The notes: generated by a model not told the origin, from the sequence alone. A DNA stretch of 64,000 nucleotides from Nocardiopsis prasina DSM 43845 (GCF_000341265.1 NZ_ANAE01000079.1:1-64000); one strand, 5' to 3'. Counted from the first letter of the stretch, positions 51,535-60,768 are shown. Numbers and translations are program-made.

Positions 51535-52464
51535 TCAGCCCGAGGCCACCGGACGCGATCCGGTGGCCTCGGCCACGCGCACGGTCCGGCCCGAGCCAGC
51601 GGAGGCCTCCGCCGCCGCGAGCACGGCCACGACCTCCCGGCCGAACCGCACGTCACAGGGGTCCCCGGCGCCCTCCCGGAGCTGCGCCAGCAGACGGTCG
51701 ACGGCCGACCCGAAGGCCTCGACGGCGCTCCGGTCACCACCCGGAACCGAGCGCCACCCGTGTTCGCCGTAGAGGTCCACGGAGAAGGCCCCCGCCTCCG
51801 GTGCGGCGTCCAGCGTCACCGACAGCGAACCCACCGCCCCGCTCGTGTGCCGGGTGAGCACGTGAACGCTGTCCCGGGGGCCCGGGACCGCGGTGACTTC
51901 CTCGACCGTCCCGAGGACGGGCAGCACCACCGAGAGCACGTGCGGGCCCACGTCCCACAGTCCGCCCCTCTCCCGGCGCCAGGGTGAGGCCCCGTAGGGG
52001 TTGCCCGGCTGGAAGATCGACGCGAACAGGGTCGCCCGCACACCGTCCCAGCCGCCGTCGTCGGCGGCCTGACGCAGGAAGTCGTTCACCGACTCGGAGA
52101 AACGGCTGGTGAAGAAGACCACGGAGGCCAGACCACGCGCCTCGGTCTCGGCGACGACCGCGTCGGCGGCCTCGACGGACAGGGCCAGCGGTTTGTCCAA
52201 CAGCAGGTGCTTCCCGGCCCGGGCCGCGCGCAGCGCCAGGTCACCCTGGACGTCCGGGGGGAGGGCGATCGCGACGGCGTCGACGTCGGCGAGGAGCGCG
52301 TCCACGTCCTCGTAGGGCCGTGTGCCGAGCCGCTCGGCCAGCTCCGCCGCCTTCGCGGGGTCGCGTCCCCACACCCCGACCAGGGTGGTCTCCGGATGCG
52401 CGGCCAACGCCGCGCCATGGGTCCCGGTCGCCCAGAAACCTGTGCCCAACAGTCCGAACCGCAC
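51535..52464 (-). CDS. Gfo/Idh/MocA-family oxidoreductase
   Basis: NAD(P)-dependent sugar-type dehydrogenase of about 309 residues. N-terminal VRFGLLGTGFWATGTHGAAL is the cofactor loop; GKHLLLDKPLALS carries the EKP-type Lys (here DKP), and GLWDVGPHVLSVVL holds the catalytic Asp-x3-His-like region (DVGPH). GTG 52464 has gggagg six bases upstream. Substrate unknown; typical are inositols and deoxy sugars. No partner genes adjoin. Confidence 0.88.
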   Translation of the reverse strand: MRFGLLGTGFWATGTHGAALAAHPETTLVGVWGRDPAKAAELAERLGTRPYEDVDALLADVDAVAIALPPDVQGDLALRAARAGKHLLLDKPLALSVEAADAVVAETEARGLASVVFFTSRFSESVNDFLRQAADDGGWDGVRATLFASIFQPGNPYGASPWRRERGGLWDVGPHVLSVVLPVLGTVEEVTAVPGPRDSVHVLTRHTSGAVGSLSVTLDAAPEAGAFSVDLYGEHGWRSVPGGDRSAVEAFGSAVDRLLAQLREGAGDPCDVRFGREVVAVLAAAEASAGSGRTVRVAEATGSRPVASG

Positions 52465-52841
52465 AGGACCCTCCCGGTGTCTGTGGTCTTGCCCCTGCCA
52501 ACGCAACCCTGACCCACGGGAACGCTCTCAGCAAGGCCCCGGCCCGGATTGGTCGCCCGACCATCGGGAAGGGGGCCGCCCGGGCGTTCGGGGACCCTCC
52601 GGCGTGGCCAGGTCCGGACGCGCGGTCCGGGAGTGCTTCCGGTGTCCGCGCTGGTGAAGGGGGCTTTATCCGAAAACGGTCCACCTCGCGGAGCCCGGGG
52701 CGGCCCGTGAAACTCCTGGTGGAATCCTCCGGTCTCGACCATCATGGGCACTCGTGAGCACCGGGACTGGTCCGGCCAGCGGGAACGTTGTCGGCCTGGA
52801 GACCGGCCGGTGCGTGTGTTCGCCACGAAGGGGGCCAACCC
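52465..52841. other. Gene-free stretch with no recognised element
   Basis: About 377 bp between the divergent oxidoreductase and TPR genes. Frames open here have no codon bias, and I see no RNA gene or strong hairpin apart from ordinary GC-rich pairing. It should contain two promoters. Confidence 0.35.
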
Positions 52842-53708
52842 GTGGACACCGACCAGATGAAGGACGCTCCTCAGGACACCGTTCGGTTCGACTTCGAGGG
52901 GCCGGAAGAGGCCAACGACTGGATGCGCGTCCACATGGAATCTCTGCGGGCCTGCGCGCACTGGGCCGAGCACGAGTCCGGGACGGTCGAGGACCGGTCC
53001 CACGCGCTCCTCGAAGCGGGGCTGCGCGCGGCCCGCGCGCTCGGGGACAAGGGGTTGGAGTCATGGGTCCGCCACCTCCGGGGCCTGGCCCTGCTGGACT
53101 CCGGGGACCTGGAGGGCGCCGACCAGGAGTTCGTCGCCTCCCTCATGCTGGCCGAGACCCACGGCGACGACCGGGCCCGCGCCGCGTCCCTGGAGGCCCG
53201 GGGCGTCGTCGCCCAGCGGGACCGGCGCGACCAGGAGGCCCTGGACCTGTTCGACCTGGTCGAACAGGTCCAGGACCCGAAGGGCCGCCCCCGGGGGACG
53301 GCCCTGTTGGACCTCCTGCGCGGACGGTCCCTGGTGACCCTGGGCCGTTTCGACCACGCTTTGGAACGGCTGGACGCGGCCCGGGAGGTGTTCGCCCCGT
53401 CCGGCGGAGGGGCGGTGGACGAGGTCAACCTCGCCAGGGTCCGACTGGAGCGGGGCCGTGCGCTCAACGGCAAGCGCCGTGGAGAGGAGGCCCGGGACGA
53501 ACTGGAACTCTCCCTGGCCGGGTTCGAGGCCCGGGGCCACACCGTGCAGATGGCCCGGGTCCGCGAGGCGCTTGCCGGGGTGACGCAGCTGGCCGGGGAG
53601 AAGAACTGGATGGACCACCTGCTGGAGGCGGAACGGCTCTACCGCGAGGTCGGCAGCGAGGCCGAGGCGGAGCGCATCCGCTCGTTCCTGCCCCGGGGCC
53701 GTTCCTGA
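52842..53708 (+). CDS. Tetratricopeptide-repeat protein
   Basis: About 288 residues of helical repeats: TPR-like pairs can be seen at ARALGDKGLESWVRHLRGLALLDSGDLEGADQEF, ARAASLEARGVVAQRDRRDQEALDLFD, and LDLLRGRSLVTLGRFDHALERLDAARE, with more to the end at LEAERLYREVGSEAEAERI. Cytoplasmic, with no signal or catalytic motif; a scaffold for protein contacts. GTG 52842 has gaaggggg seven bases upstream. Function and partner unknown. Confidence 0.82.
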   Translation: MDTDQMKDAPQDTVRFDFEGPEEANDWMRVHMESLRACAHWAEHESGTVEDRSHALLEAGLRAARALGDKGLESWVRHLRGLALLDSGDLEGADQEFVASLMLAETHGDDRARAASLEARGVVAQRDRRDQEALDLFDLVEQVQDPKGRPRGTALLDLLRGRSLVTLGRFDHALERLDAAREVFAPSGGGAVDEVNLARVRLERGRALNGKRRGEEARDELELSLAGFEARGHTVQMARVREALAGVTQLAGEKNWMDHLLEAERLYREVGSEAEAERIRSFLPRGRS

Positions 53709-53798
53709 GGGTGAAGCGGATCCTCCGGGGGTGACGCCTAGAGCAGCTGGCGGTCTGCGGCAGGCCGCGGGTGTCCTCGCCACGACCCGGTGGTGACG

Positions 53799-53814
53799 GC
53801 CCGGGTCCCCGGGC
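53799..53814. terminator. Possible terminator after galK
   Basis: GCCCGGG-TC-CCCGGGC is a tight hairpin five bases beyond the galK stop, near the end of the convergent TPR gene. Short stem; moderate evidence. Confidence 0.4.
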
Positions 53815-53819
53815 GCCGT

Positions 53820-54962
53820 TCAGCTCAGGCGGCGGGCTCCCGCCGAGGGCAGGGCGGTGAACACCACCGGTTCGGCGAACCCGTGTTCCGCGAAGGCGGC
53901 GCGGACCGCCTTGTCGCAGTCCTGCGCGCCCTCGGCCTCCACCAGGGCGATGACGCAGCCGCCGAAGCCGCCGCCGGTGATCCGCGCCCCCAGCGCCCCC
54001 GAGGACAGGGCGGCCGCCACCGCCGTGTCCACCTCGGGAACGCTCACCTCGAAGTCGTCCCGCAGGGAGGCGTGCGAGGCGGTGAACAGCGGACCCGCCT
54101 CGCGGGGACGACCGGCTCTGAAGAGCGCCACCGTCTCCAGCACCCGGGCGTTCTCGGTGACCACGTGCCGCACCCTGCGGCGGACCACCGGATCAGGGAG
54201 CGCGGCCAGCGCTCCTGGGAGGTCCTCGACGGAGACGTCCCGCAGCGCCCTGACGCCCAGGGCGCGGGCGGCCTCCTCACAGGAGCGGCGCCGCTCGGCG
54301 TAGGCGCCCTCGACCAGCCGACGCGGGGCCCGGGTGTCCACCACCAGCAGCGACATCCCGTGCGCGGCCGGGTCGAACGGAACCTGCTCGGTCTCCAGCG
54401 AACGGCAGTCCAGGAACAGCGCCCGTCCCTCGTCGGCCAGCATCACCGCGGACTGGTCCATGATCCCGCAGGGCATCCCCACGAAGTCGTTCTCCGAGCG
54501 CTGGGCCAGCCGTGCCACCTCGGCCGGGGCCGGGCCCGACCCGTGCAGGCCGGTGGCGGCCAGGATCGTCGCGCAGCACACCGCCGCGGACGTGGACAGC
54601 CCGGTGCCGGTGGGGATGCCGCTCTCCACCCACAGGTCCAGGCCGCCGATGCCGTACCCCTCGTCGGCCAGGGCCCACAGCGCGCCTGCCTGGTAGGCGG
54701 CCCAGCCGGGCACCGTGCCGGGGGACAGGTCGGCCAGCCGCGCCTCGAAGGTGTCGGGGAACTCCCGCGACCGCAGCCGCACCCGGTCGTCCGGGCGGCG
54801 CGCGGCGGCCACGGTCAGCGAGTGGGGCAGGGCGATGGGGAGGGCGAAACCGTCGTTGTAATCGGTGTGCTCGCCGATGAGGTTGATCCGCCCCGGAGCG
54901 GTCCACACCCCCTCCGGCTCCGCACCGAAGGCCTCTCGGAACTCCGTCGCGACACCGTTCAC
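53820..54962 (-). CDS. galK: Galactokinase
   Basis: Phosphorylates galactose to galactose-1-phosphate with ATP (Leloir pathway). The 380-residue GHMP kinase has APGRINLIGEHTDYNDGFALP (substrate motif), the ATP loop PTGTGLSTSAAV and ITGGGFGGCVIAL near the end. GTG 54962 overlaps galE's stop as GTGA. Last gene of deoR-galT-galE-galK. Confidence 0.96.
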   Translation of the reverse strand: MNGVATEFREAFGAEPEGVWTAPGRINLIGEHTDYNDGFALPIALPHSLTVAAARRPDDRVRLRSREFPDTFEARLADLSPGTVPGWAAYQAGALWALADEGYGIGGLDLWVESGIPTGTGLSTSAAVCCATILAATGLHGSGPAPAEVARLAQRSENDFVGMPCGIMDQSAVMLADEGRALFLDCRSLETEQVPFDPAAHGMSLLVVDTRAPRRLVEGAYAERRRSCEEAARALGVRALRDVSVEDLPGALAALPDPVVRRRVRHVVTENARVLETVALFRAGRPREAGPLFTASHASLRDDFEVSVPEVDTAVAAALSSGALGARITGGGFGGCVIALVEAEGAQDCDKAVRAAFAEHGFAEPVVFTALPSAGARRLS

Positions 54963-55921
54963 CGGGAGACCTCCCCGGCGCGGGCGAACGCCCAGGCGTC
55001 CGCCACGATCTCGTCCAGGCCACGGGAGGGTTCCCAGCCCAGCTCCTGGCGGGCCCGTTCGACACCGGCGACCAGCACCGCCGGGTCACCGGCCCTCCTG
55101 GGCCCCTCCACCACCGGAACGGGGTGCCCGGTGACCCGCCGCACGGCGGCCAGGACCTCGCGCACAGTGGAGCCGCCGCCTCCACCCAGGTTGAACACCC
55201 GGTGGGTTCCCGGCGCCACGTGCTCCAGCGCTCTCAGGTGGGCGTCGGCGAGGTCGGCCACGTGCAGGTAGTCGCGGACGGCGGTGCCGTCCGAGGTCGG
55301 GTAGTCGGTGCCGAACACCGTGGCGTGCGGGACCTCCCCGGAGGCCACCCGGAGCAGGTTCGGGATGAGGTGGGTCTCGGGATCGTGCCGTTCGCCGAAG
55401 CCCAGGTGGGCCCCGGCCACGTTGAAGTAGCGCAGGCTCACCGCGCCCAACCCGTGTGCCCGCGCCCACCCGGCCAGCATGTGGTCGACGGCGAGCTTGC
55501 TCGCCCCGTAGGGGTTGGTGGGCATCGCCGGGTCGGACTCCCGCAGCGGCGCGTCCGAGGGCGGGTCGCCGTAGGTGGCGGCGGTGGAGGAGAACACCAG
55601 ACGGCGCACGCCGTGGGTCCGTGCGGCCTCCAGCAAAGCCAGGGTGCCGCCCACGTTGGTGTCCCAGTACGGCCCCGGGTCCTCGACGGACTCGCCGACC
55701 AGGGACCTCGCGGCCAGGTGCACCACGCCGTCGAAGGACGGGTCGAGAACGTCCGCGGCGGCGCGCAGGTCCCCCTCGACCAGGGTCGCGCCCGGGTGGA
55801 CCGCGTCCCGGTGCCCGGCGTGCAGCGCGTCGAGCACGGTGACCTCGTGCCCGGCCTCGGTCAGGAGCGCCGTGACGACACTGCCGACGTAACCGGCACC
55901 GCCGGTGACGAGGAGTTTCAC
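54959..55921 (-). CDS. galE: UDP-glucose 4-epimerase
   Basis: Interconverts UDP-galactose and UDP-glucose. The 320-residue extended-SDR has the NAD loop TGGAGYVGS, Ser/Thr in VFSSTAATYG and the catalytic YGASK. LRYFNVAGA and AVRDYLHVADLADAH are typical of GalE. GTG 55921; three bases after galT. Confidence 0.96.
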   Translation of the reverse strand: MKLLVTGGAGYVGSVVTALLTEAGHEVTVLDALHAGHRDAVHPGATLVEGDLRAAADVLDPSFDGVVHLAARSLVGESVEDPGPYWDTNVGGTLALLEAARTHGVRRLVFSSTAATYGDPPSDAPLRESDPAMPTNPYGASKLAVDHMLAGWARAHGLGAVSLRYFNVAGAHLGFGERHDPETHLIPNLLRVASGEVPHATVFGTDYPTSDGTAVRDYLHVADLADAHLRALEHVAPGTHRVFNLGGGGGSTVREVLAAVRRVTGHPVPVVEGPRRAGDPAVLVAGVERARQELGWEPSRGLDEIVADAWAFARAGEVSR

Positions 55922-55924
55922 GGA

Positions 55925-56950
55925 TCAGGCCTCTCGGAGTCGTCGGGCCGTGGTCTCGGGGGCCACGTCGTTGCTGAACACGCCCGCGCCGGACTCGGTC
56001 CCGGCCAGGTACTTGAGTCTGCCCGGGGCACGGCGCACGGAGAACAGTTCGAGGCGAAGACGGGCCAGCCCGCGCGCCTCCGGGTCGTGGGCGGGGGCCT
56101 GGTGCCAGGCCGAGATGTAGGGCAGCGGGGTGTCGTACAGCCGGTCCGCCCGGGCGAGGAGGTCGGAGTAGAGCTCGGCGAGGGCGGCGCGCTCTCCGGA
56201 GTCCAGGGCGGGCAGGTCGGGCACGGCGCGGTGGGGGTAGACGTGCACCTCCACGGGCCAGCGCGCGGCCTCGGGGACGAACGCCGTCCAGTGCTCGTTG
56301 CGCAGCACCACACGGGGTCCGGCGCTCTCGGCTGCCAGGATGTCGGCGAACAGGTCGCCCCCGGTCGCGGCGCGGTGCCGCCGAGCGGAGTCGAGGTCGC
56401 GTTCGGCCCGGGGGGTGACGAAGGGGAGCGCGTAGATCTGCCCGTGCGGATGGTGCAGGGTCACACCGATCTCCGGTCCCCGGTTCTCGAAGACGTACAC
56501 GTGCGCGACCTCGGGCCGGGCGGACAGCTCCTCGGTCCGGTCCGCCCAGGCGTCGATGATCGTGCGAACGCGACGGGGACCGAGAGCGGCGAGCGAAGTG
56601 TCGTGGTCGGAGGAGAAGCAGACCACCTCACAACGGCCCTCGGAGCCGCTGAGGGCCGGGAAGCGGTTCTCGAAGACCGCGACGTCGTAGGACGAGGAGG
56701 GCACCTCGGTGAGGCGGTCGCCATGGGAGGGGCACAGCGGGCACTCGTCGCTGGGCGGCAGGTGGGTGCGGTCCTGGCGGTGGGCGGCGATGACCACCCA
56801 CTCGCGCCGGAGCGGGTCCCAGCGCAGCTCCGAGCCGGAGGCGGCGGGCGGCAGGTCGCGCCGGTCCGGGACCTCCTCGCGGACACCGCCCTCCTCGTCG
56901 TAGTAGATGATCTCGCGGCCGTCGGCCAGCCGTGTGGCGGTCTTCCTCAT
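55925..56950 (-). CDS. galT: Galactose-1-phosphate uridylyltransferase
   Basis: Moves UMP between UDP-glucose and galactose-1-phosphate. The 341-residue protein has the zinc site DECPLC and the catalytic HPH in TLHHPHGQIYALPF (His-Pro-His). ATG 56950 overlaps the regulator gene's stop as ATGA. Confidence 0.96.
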   Translation of the reverse strand: MRKTATRLADGREIIYYDEEGGVREEVPDRRDLPPAASGSELRWDPLRREWVVIAAHRQDRTHLPPSDECPLCPSHGDRLTEVPSSSYDVAVFENRFPALSGSEGRCEVVCFSSDHDTSLAALGPRRVRTIIDAWADRTEELSARPEVAHVYVFENRGPEIGVTLHHPHGQIYALPFVTPRAERDLDSARRHRAATGGDLFADILAAESAGPRVVLRNEHWTAFVPEAARWPVEVHVYPHRAVPDLPALDSGERAALAELYSDLLARADRLYDTPLPYISAWHQAPAHDPEARGLARLRLELFSVRRAPGRLKYLAGTESGAGVFSNDVAPETTARRLREA

Positions 56951-57735
56951 CCGTGCTCCCGGGGGACGTCGGTGACCACGAGGCGGCCCACGCGGTCCTG
57001 GAGGGTCTCACGTGCGGAGGGGGTGATCCGGTCGTCGGTGACGAGCACGTCGCAGCGGTCCAGCGGGGCGATGGTGCTGATCCCCACGGTGCCCCACTTG
57101 GTGTGGTCGGCGGCGACCACCAGGGTCGCGGCCGCCTCCACCAGGGCCCGGTTGGTCTCGGACTCCATCAGGTTGGGTGTGGTGAACCCGGCTCGATCAT
57201 GGATGCCGTGCACGCCCAGGACCAGGGTGTCCAGGTTGATCCCGCGCACGGAGGCCAGGGCCATCGGGCCCACGAGGGCGTCGGAGGGGGTGCGGAATCC
57301 GCCGGTGAGCGCCACGGTCTGGTCGGTGCGCTCGGAGCGGTACAGGACCTCGGCCACGTGGATCGAGTTGGTGATGACGGTCAGCCCGGGGGTCTCCCGC
57401 AGGTACTCGGCGACCAGGGCGGTGGTGGTCCCGGCGGACAGCCCCACGGCGCTGTGTGGTTCGACCAGACCGGCGACGGCTCTGGCGATCGTGTGCTTCT
57501 CCTCGGACTGGAGTGTGGACTTCGCCTCGAACCCGGGTTCCGTGGTGCGGGCGCCCTCGGGGGCGACGGCGCCGCCGTGGACCTTGACCAGTGACCCCCG
57601 GTGCTCCAGCGCGTCGAGGTCGCGCCGGATGGTCATGTCGGACACGGCGAGGGAGTCGACCAGGTCGGTGACACGGACGCCGCCGTCCCGTCGGACCTGT
57701 TCGAGGATCAGCTCTCGCCGTTGCGCGGCCAGCAT
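56947..57735 (-). CDS. DeoR-family repressor of galactose genes
   Basis: A 262-residue regulator. DeoR HTH at residues 5-56 (RRELILEQVRRDGGVRVTDLVDSLAVSDMTIRRDLDALE), then a sugar-phosphate-isomerase-like effector domain (AVGLSAGTTTALVAEYL; VVAADHTKWG). First gene of the galactose operon, coupled to galT by ATGA, so it probably represses itself and the gal genes; effector likely a galactose phosphate ester. Confidence 0.92.
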   Translation of the reverse strand: MLAAQRRELILEQVRRDGGVRVTDLVDSLAVSDMTIRRDLDALEHRGSLVKVHGGAVAPEGARTTEPGFEAKSTLQSEEKHTIARAVAGLVEPHSAVGLSAGTTTALVAEYLRETPGLTVITNSIHVAEVLYRSERTDQTVALTGGFRTPSDALVGPMALASVRGINLDTLVLGVHGIHDRAGFTTPNLMESETNRALVEAAATLVVAADHTKWGTVGISTIAPLDRCDVLVTDDRITPSARETLQDRVGRLVVTDVPREHG

Positions 57736-57745
57736 CCGGCTCCCA

Positions 57746-57764
57746 TGATCGAAAATGTGTGATC
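57746..57764. promoter_or_regulatory. Candidate DeoR operator and promoter
   Basis: TGATC occurs at 57746-57750 and again at 57760-57764, 14 bp apart, in an AT-rich stretch that continues as GTTTATTTA. On the minus strand TAAATA could be the -10 of the deoR-gal promoter. Only 37 bp separate deoR from the EamA stop, so this element partly overlaps that gene end. Confidence 0.35.
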
Positions 57765-57772
57765 TTGTTTAT

Positions 57773-58771
57773 TTACGGTGCCTTGTTGCTGTGTCTGTTG
57801 TCAATGGTGCGATCTGTCTGACGGAATCTGTTGGTTTCCGTCATGGATCCGTTGGTCTCGCCGGTCCTGGCCAATCGGGGTCGGTCCTCGTTCCCCTTCC
57901 GGGCGGGCCGGTGTGAGGTGAGCTGGACCAGCAGCACAGCACCGATCGCGGCGAGGGCACCCGCCCCCTGTGCGGGGGTGAGGGTCTCGTCGAGCACGAG
58001 GAACCCCAGAAGGGTGGCGGTGAGCGGACTGGCGAAGGACAGGAAGGACACCGCCAGCGCGGGCAGCCGCTCCAGACCCCGGAACCAGACCAGGTAGGAG
58101 AGCAGAGCCCCGACCAGGCCCAGATACGTGTAGCCCGCCAGGTTGGCGGCGCTGAGGCTCGCGGGCAGCCCCTCCAGGAGCAGGGTGGGGGGAAGCAGGA
58201 CCAGCCCGCCCGCGGTGAGCTGCCAGCCGGTGGCTCCGAGCAGGCTCACCCCCGCAGGGCGCCCCCAGCGCTTGGTGAGCACGAGGCCGGTGCCCATGGA
58301 CACCGCGGCGCACAGACCGGCCAGGATCCCCACGGGGTTCAGGGCGGTCTCCGGGCCCGCCACGAGCAGCCCCACGCCGGAGGCCCCGAGCAGGCAGGCG
58401 AGCACGTGCGTCAGCCTGAGCCGGTCACCCAGCAGCAGGGCCGCCAGGAGCATGACGATCACCGGCTGGACCGCCATCACCAGGGCGGCGACCCCTCCGG
58501 GGAGCAGGTAGGCGGCCACGTACAGCAGGTAGAGGAAGGCGCCGATGTTGAGGGTGCCCAGGATCAGCGAACGCCACCACCACACCCCCGAGGGCAGCGT
58601 CCGGGCGAACAGCACCAGCAGGAGTCCCGCTGGCAGAGCACGCAGGAGTGCGGCCAGCAGGGGGCGGTCCGGTGGGAGGAGCTCGGTGGTGACCAGGTAG
58701 GTGCTGCCCCAGACCACGGGTGCCAGGGCGGTGACCAGCGAGTCGCCGAGGATCCGTCCGCGCCCGCTCAC
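57773..58771 (-). CDS. EamA-type DMT-superfamily exporter
   Basis: About 332 residues, ten predicted helices, two EamA repeats (ALAPVVWGSTYLVTTELLPPDRPLLAALLRALPAGLLL and AAVSMGTGLVLTKRWG). The last 40 residues form a hydrophilic tail rich in Arg, Asn and Thr (GNEDRPRLARTGETNGS). GTG 58771 has no good ribosome-binding site. Divergent from a MarR regulator with operator-like repeats between, so probably its target. Substrate: amino acid, nucleoside or drug-like. Confidence 0.88.
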   Translation of the reverse strand: MSGRGRILGDSLVTALAPVVWGSTYLVTTELLPPDRPLLAALLRALPAGLLLVLFARTLPSGVWWWRSLILGTLNIGAFLYLLYVAAYLLPGGVAALVMAVQPVIVMLLAALLLGDRLRLTHVLACLLGASGVGLLVAGPETALNPVGILAGLCAAVSMGTGLVLTKRWGRPAGVSLLGATGWQLTAGGLVLLPPTLLLEGLPASLSAANLAGYTYLGLVGALLSYLVWFRGLERLPALAVSFLSFASPLTATLLGFLVLDETLTPAQGAGALAAIGAVLLVQLTSHRPARKGNEDRPRLARTGETNGSMTETNRFRQTDRTIDNRHSNKAP

Positions 58772-58861
58772 GTCGCCCGCGTGGTGGATCCGAGGGGCGG
58801 GACCAGGGCCAGGCCGAGGGAGTGGACGGTCTCAGTGACGGGGGGTGCCATCTGCCAACCC

Positions 58862-58888
58862 TTCGATGTCGAACTGTTCGATGTTGAA
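58862..58888. promoter_or_regulatory. Tandem operator between EamA gene and marR
   Basis: TTCGA-TG-TCGAA at 58862-58873 is a perfect inverted repeat, followed 15 bp on by TTCGATGTTGAA at 58877-58888 (one mismatch). Two sites side by side between divergent genes suit cooperative MarR binding. Confidence 0.6.
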
Positions 58889-58941
58889 AGATTACGCGAA
58901 GGGTTCGGGGCAGGTCAAGGACGCGGCGCTATGATCGCCGG

Positions 58942-59448
58942 ATGAACGACGCCGTCGACCTCTTCCTCGCGCAGTGGGCCCGCGAACGGCCCGACCTCGA
59001 CGCCTCCCCGATGGGGGTGATCGGTCGGATGAACCGCTTGCAGCAGCTGCTGGGGCGCAGGGTCGCCGATCTCCTGGCCGAGTACGACCTGGAGCGCTGG
59101 GAGTTCGACGTGCTGGCCACTCTGCGGCGGTCCGGGGAGCCCTACCAGCTGACCGCCAGGGACCTGGTCCGGATGATGATGGTGGGTTCGGCGGCCATGA
59201 CGCACCGGGTCGACCGCCTCGTGCGCAAGGAGCTGGTCCACCGCCAGGTCGACCCGGCGAGCAGACGTCGTGTCCTGGTCACCCTCACCGACAAGGGTCT
59301 GGCGCTGGTGGACGGCGCGGTCGCGGGGCACGTGGACAACGAGGCCCGCCTGCTCGACGGTCTGAGCAAGGAGGAGCAGGACCAGCTCGCCGACCTGATG
59401 CGCGCCCTGCTGCTCTCCCTGGGCGACACCGCGCCCGAGGTGCCCTGA
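58942..59448 (+). CDS. MarR-family regulator
   Basis: A 168-residue winged-helix regulator; HTH at LTARDLVRMMMVGSAAMTHRVDRLVRKELVHRQ, wing at DPASRRRVLVTLTDKGLALVD. Probably represses the divergent EamA exporter and itself through the tandem repeat. ATG 58942. Ends in a hairpin against the CsbD gene. Confidence 0.92.
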   Translation: MNDAVDLFLAQWARERPDLDASPMGVIGRMNRLQQLLGRRVADLLAEYDLERWEFDVLATLRRSGEPYQLTARDLVRMMMVGSAAMTHRVDRLVRKELVHRQVDPASRRRVLVTLTDKGLALVDGAVAGHVDNEARLLDGLSKEEQDQLADLMRALLLSLGDTAPEVP

Positions 59449-59464
59449 CCTCGCCGCACGACGA

Positions 59465-59493
59465 GGGGGAGGTCCCGTGTGGGAACCTCCCCC
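59465..59493. terminator. Terminator between marR and csbD
   Basis: GGGGGAGGTCCC and GGGAACCTCCCCC pair with one bulged base around a GTGT loop, between convergent genes. Confidence 0.6.
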
Positions 59494-59518
59494 TGAAGTC
59501 TGGTGTTCGGAGAACGAA

Positions 59519-59713
59519 CTACTCGCGGCCTGGCTTGTCGTCCGGGGTCAGGGCGTCCTTGACCTTCTCGCCAGCCTGCTTGAGCTTGGACTTGGTCTGC
59601 TCGGCCTTGCCCTCGGCCTGCCACTGCTCGTTGCCGGTGGCCTTGCCGAGGCCCTCCTTGGCCTTGCCCTTGAACTCGTCGAACTTGTTCTCAGCCTTGT
59701 CGCTCTCGGACAT
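59519..59713 (-). CDS. CsbD-family stress protein
   Basis: A 64-residue acidic/lysine-rich helix protein: KFDEFKGKAKEGLGKATGNEQWQAEGKAEQ is the CsbD signature. General-stress protein in many bacteria, sigma-B controlled in Bacillus; mechanism unknown. ATG 59713 follows gaagg on the minus strand. Monocistronic. Confidence 0.93.
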   Translation of the reverse strand: MSESDKAENKFDEFKGKAKEGLGKATGNEQWQAEGKAEQTKSKLKQAGEKVKDALTPDDKPGRE

Positions 59714-59819
59714 GTGAGCCTCCTTCGATCGGATTCACCCACAGCCTGTCCGATTCACGGGAAAACATTCATGATCGGGGGGACGGATGTGCCTGAAGTG
59801 ACCGAGGACACTCGTGATC

Positions 59820-60623
59820 TCAGGCCTGGGCGGGCGCGATCGGCACGACGGAGGCGAAGGGGGCGTGGGTGGCCAGGCGCTCGGCGATACCCTCGCGGAC
59901 CATGGCCTTCGCGGTGCGCACGGCGTCGCCGACTTCGGCTCCCTTGGCCAGTTCGGCGGTGATCGCGGCGGCGAAGGTGCAGCCCGCCCCGCTCACGCGC
60001 TCCTCGCCGATCTTCGGCGCGCTCAGGACGGTGACCTCTTCGCCGTCGAAGTAGACGTCGACGGCGTCGGGGCCGGGCAGCTCGGTGCCGCCCTTGACGA
60101 CCACGTGCCGGGGGCCGAGTTCGCGGATGCGGCGGGCCGCCTCCACGAGGTCCTCGACGGTCTCGATCGACTCCATCCCGGCGAGGGTGCGGGCCTCGAA
60201 GTGGTTCGGGGTGATGACGGTGGCCAGCGGCAGGATCTGCGCGGTCAGGGCCTTGTCCGTGTCCAGGGCGGCGCCGGGCTCCTGGCCCTTGCAGATCAGG
60301 ACCGGGTCGAGGACCACGTGGCGCCACGGCTGGCGCTGGAGGGCCTCGGAGACCACGTCGATGGTGTCCGGGGTGCCGAGCATGCCGATCTTGACGACGT
60401 CGAGGTCGTGGCAGGTGGTGGCCGCCTCGATCTGGTCCGCGATGACGCCCGGGTCGACGGGGACGAACCGGTGGCCCCAGTTCTCCTTCGGGTCGAAGGA
60501 GACGATGCAGGTGATCGTCCCCATGCCGTAGACGCCCAGTTCCTGGAAGGCCTTCAGGTCAGCCTGGATGCCGGCGCCGCCGGTGGCCTCCGACCCTGCG
60601 ATCACGTACGCGCGGTTGGTCAT
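59820..60623 (-). CDS. pdxK: Pyridoxine kinase, ThiD-like PdxK type
   Basis: Ribokinase-fold kinase of 267 residues that phosphorylates vitamin B6 vitamers. IAGSEATGGAGIQADLKAFQELGVYGM, SFDPKENWGH, LDPVLICKG, PLATVITPNHFEA and GAGCTFAAAITAELAKGA resemble the Bacillus PdxK branch more closely than canonical ThiD. The nucleophile region is GAGC. ATG 60623 has ggagg seven bases upstream. HMP kinase (ThiD) activity is an alternative. Confidence 0.88.
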   Translation of the reverse strand: MTNRAYVIAGSEATGGAGIQADLKAFQELGVYGMGTITCIVSFDPKENWGHRFVPVDPGVIADQIEAATTCHDLDVVKIGMLGTPDTIDVVSEALQRQPWRHVVLDPVLICKGQEPGAALDTDKALTAQILPLATVITPNHFEARTLAGMESIETVEDLVEAARRIRELGPRHVVVKGGTELPGPDAVDVYFDGEEVTVLSAPKIGEERVSGAGCTFAAAITAELAKGAEVGDAVRTAKAMVREGIAERLATHAPFASVVPIAPAQA

Positions 60624-60768
60624 CGCCAACCTCCCTCTAACTTGCTGTGCAGATGCGCGGTGTCGGGGCCCTCGCGGGACACGAACCCACTGGTTATTGC
60701 ATCACAACTGTTCATTTCCGGCATAACGTTCAGAGTGTGGTTCTCGGGACACCCGGTTCGGCCCGCCC

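Noticed and set aside
55124-57748. 874-codon open frame on the plus strand over galE, galT and deoR
   Set aside because: Opposes three well-conserved genes and has no recognisable domain.
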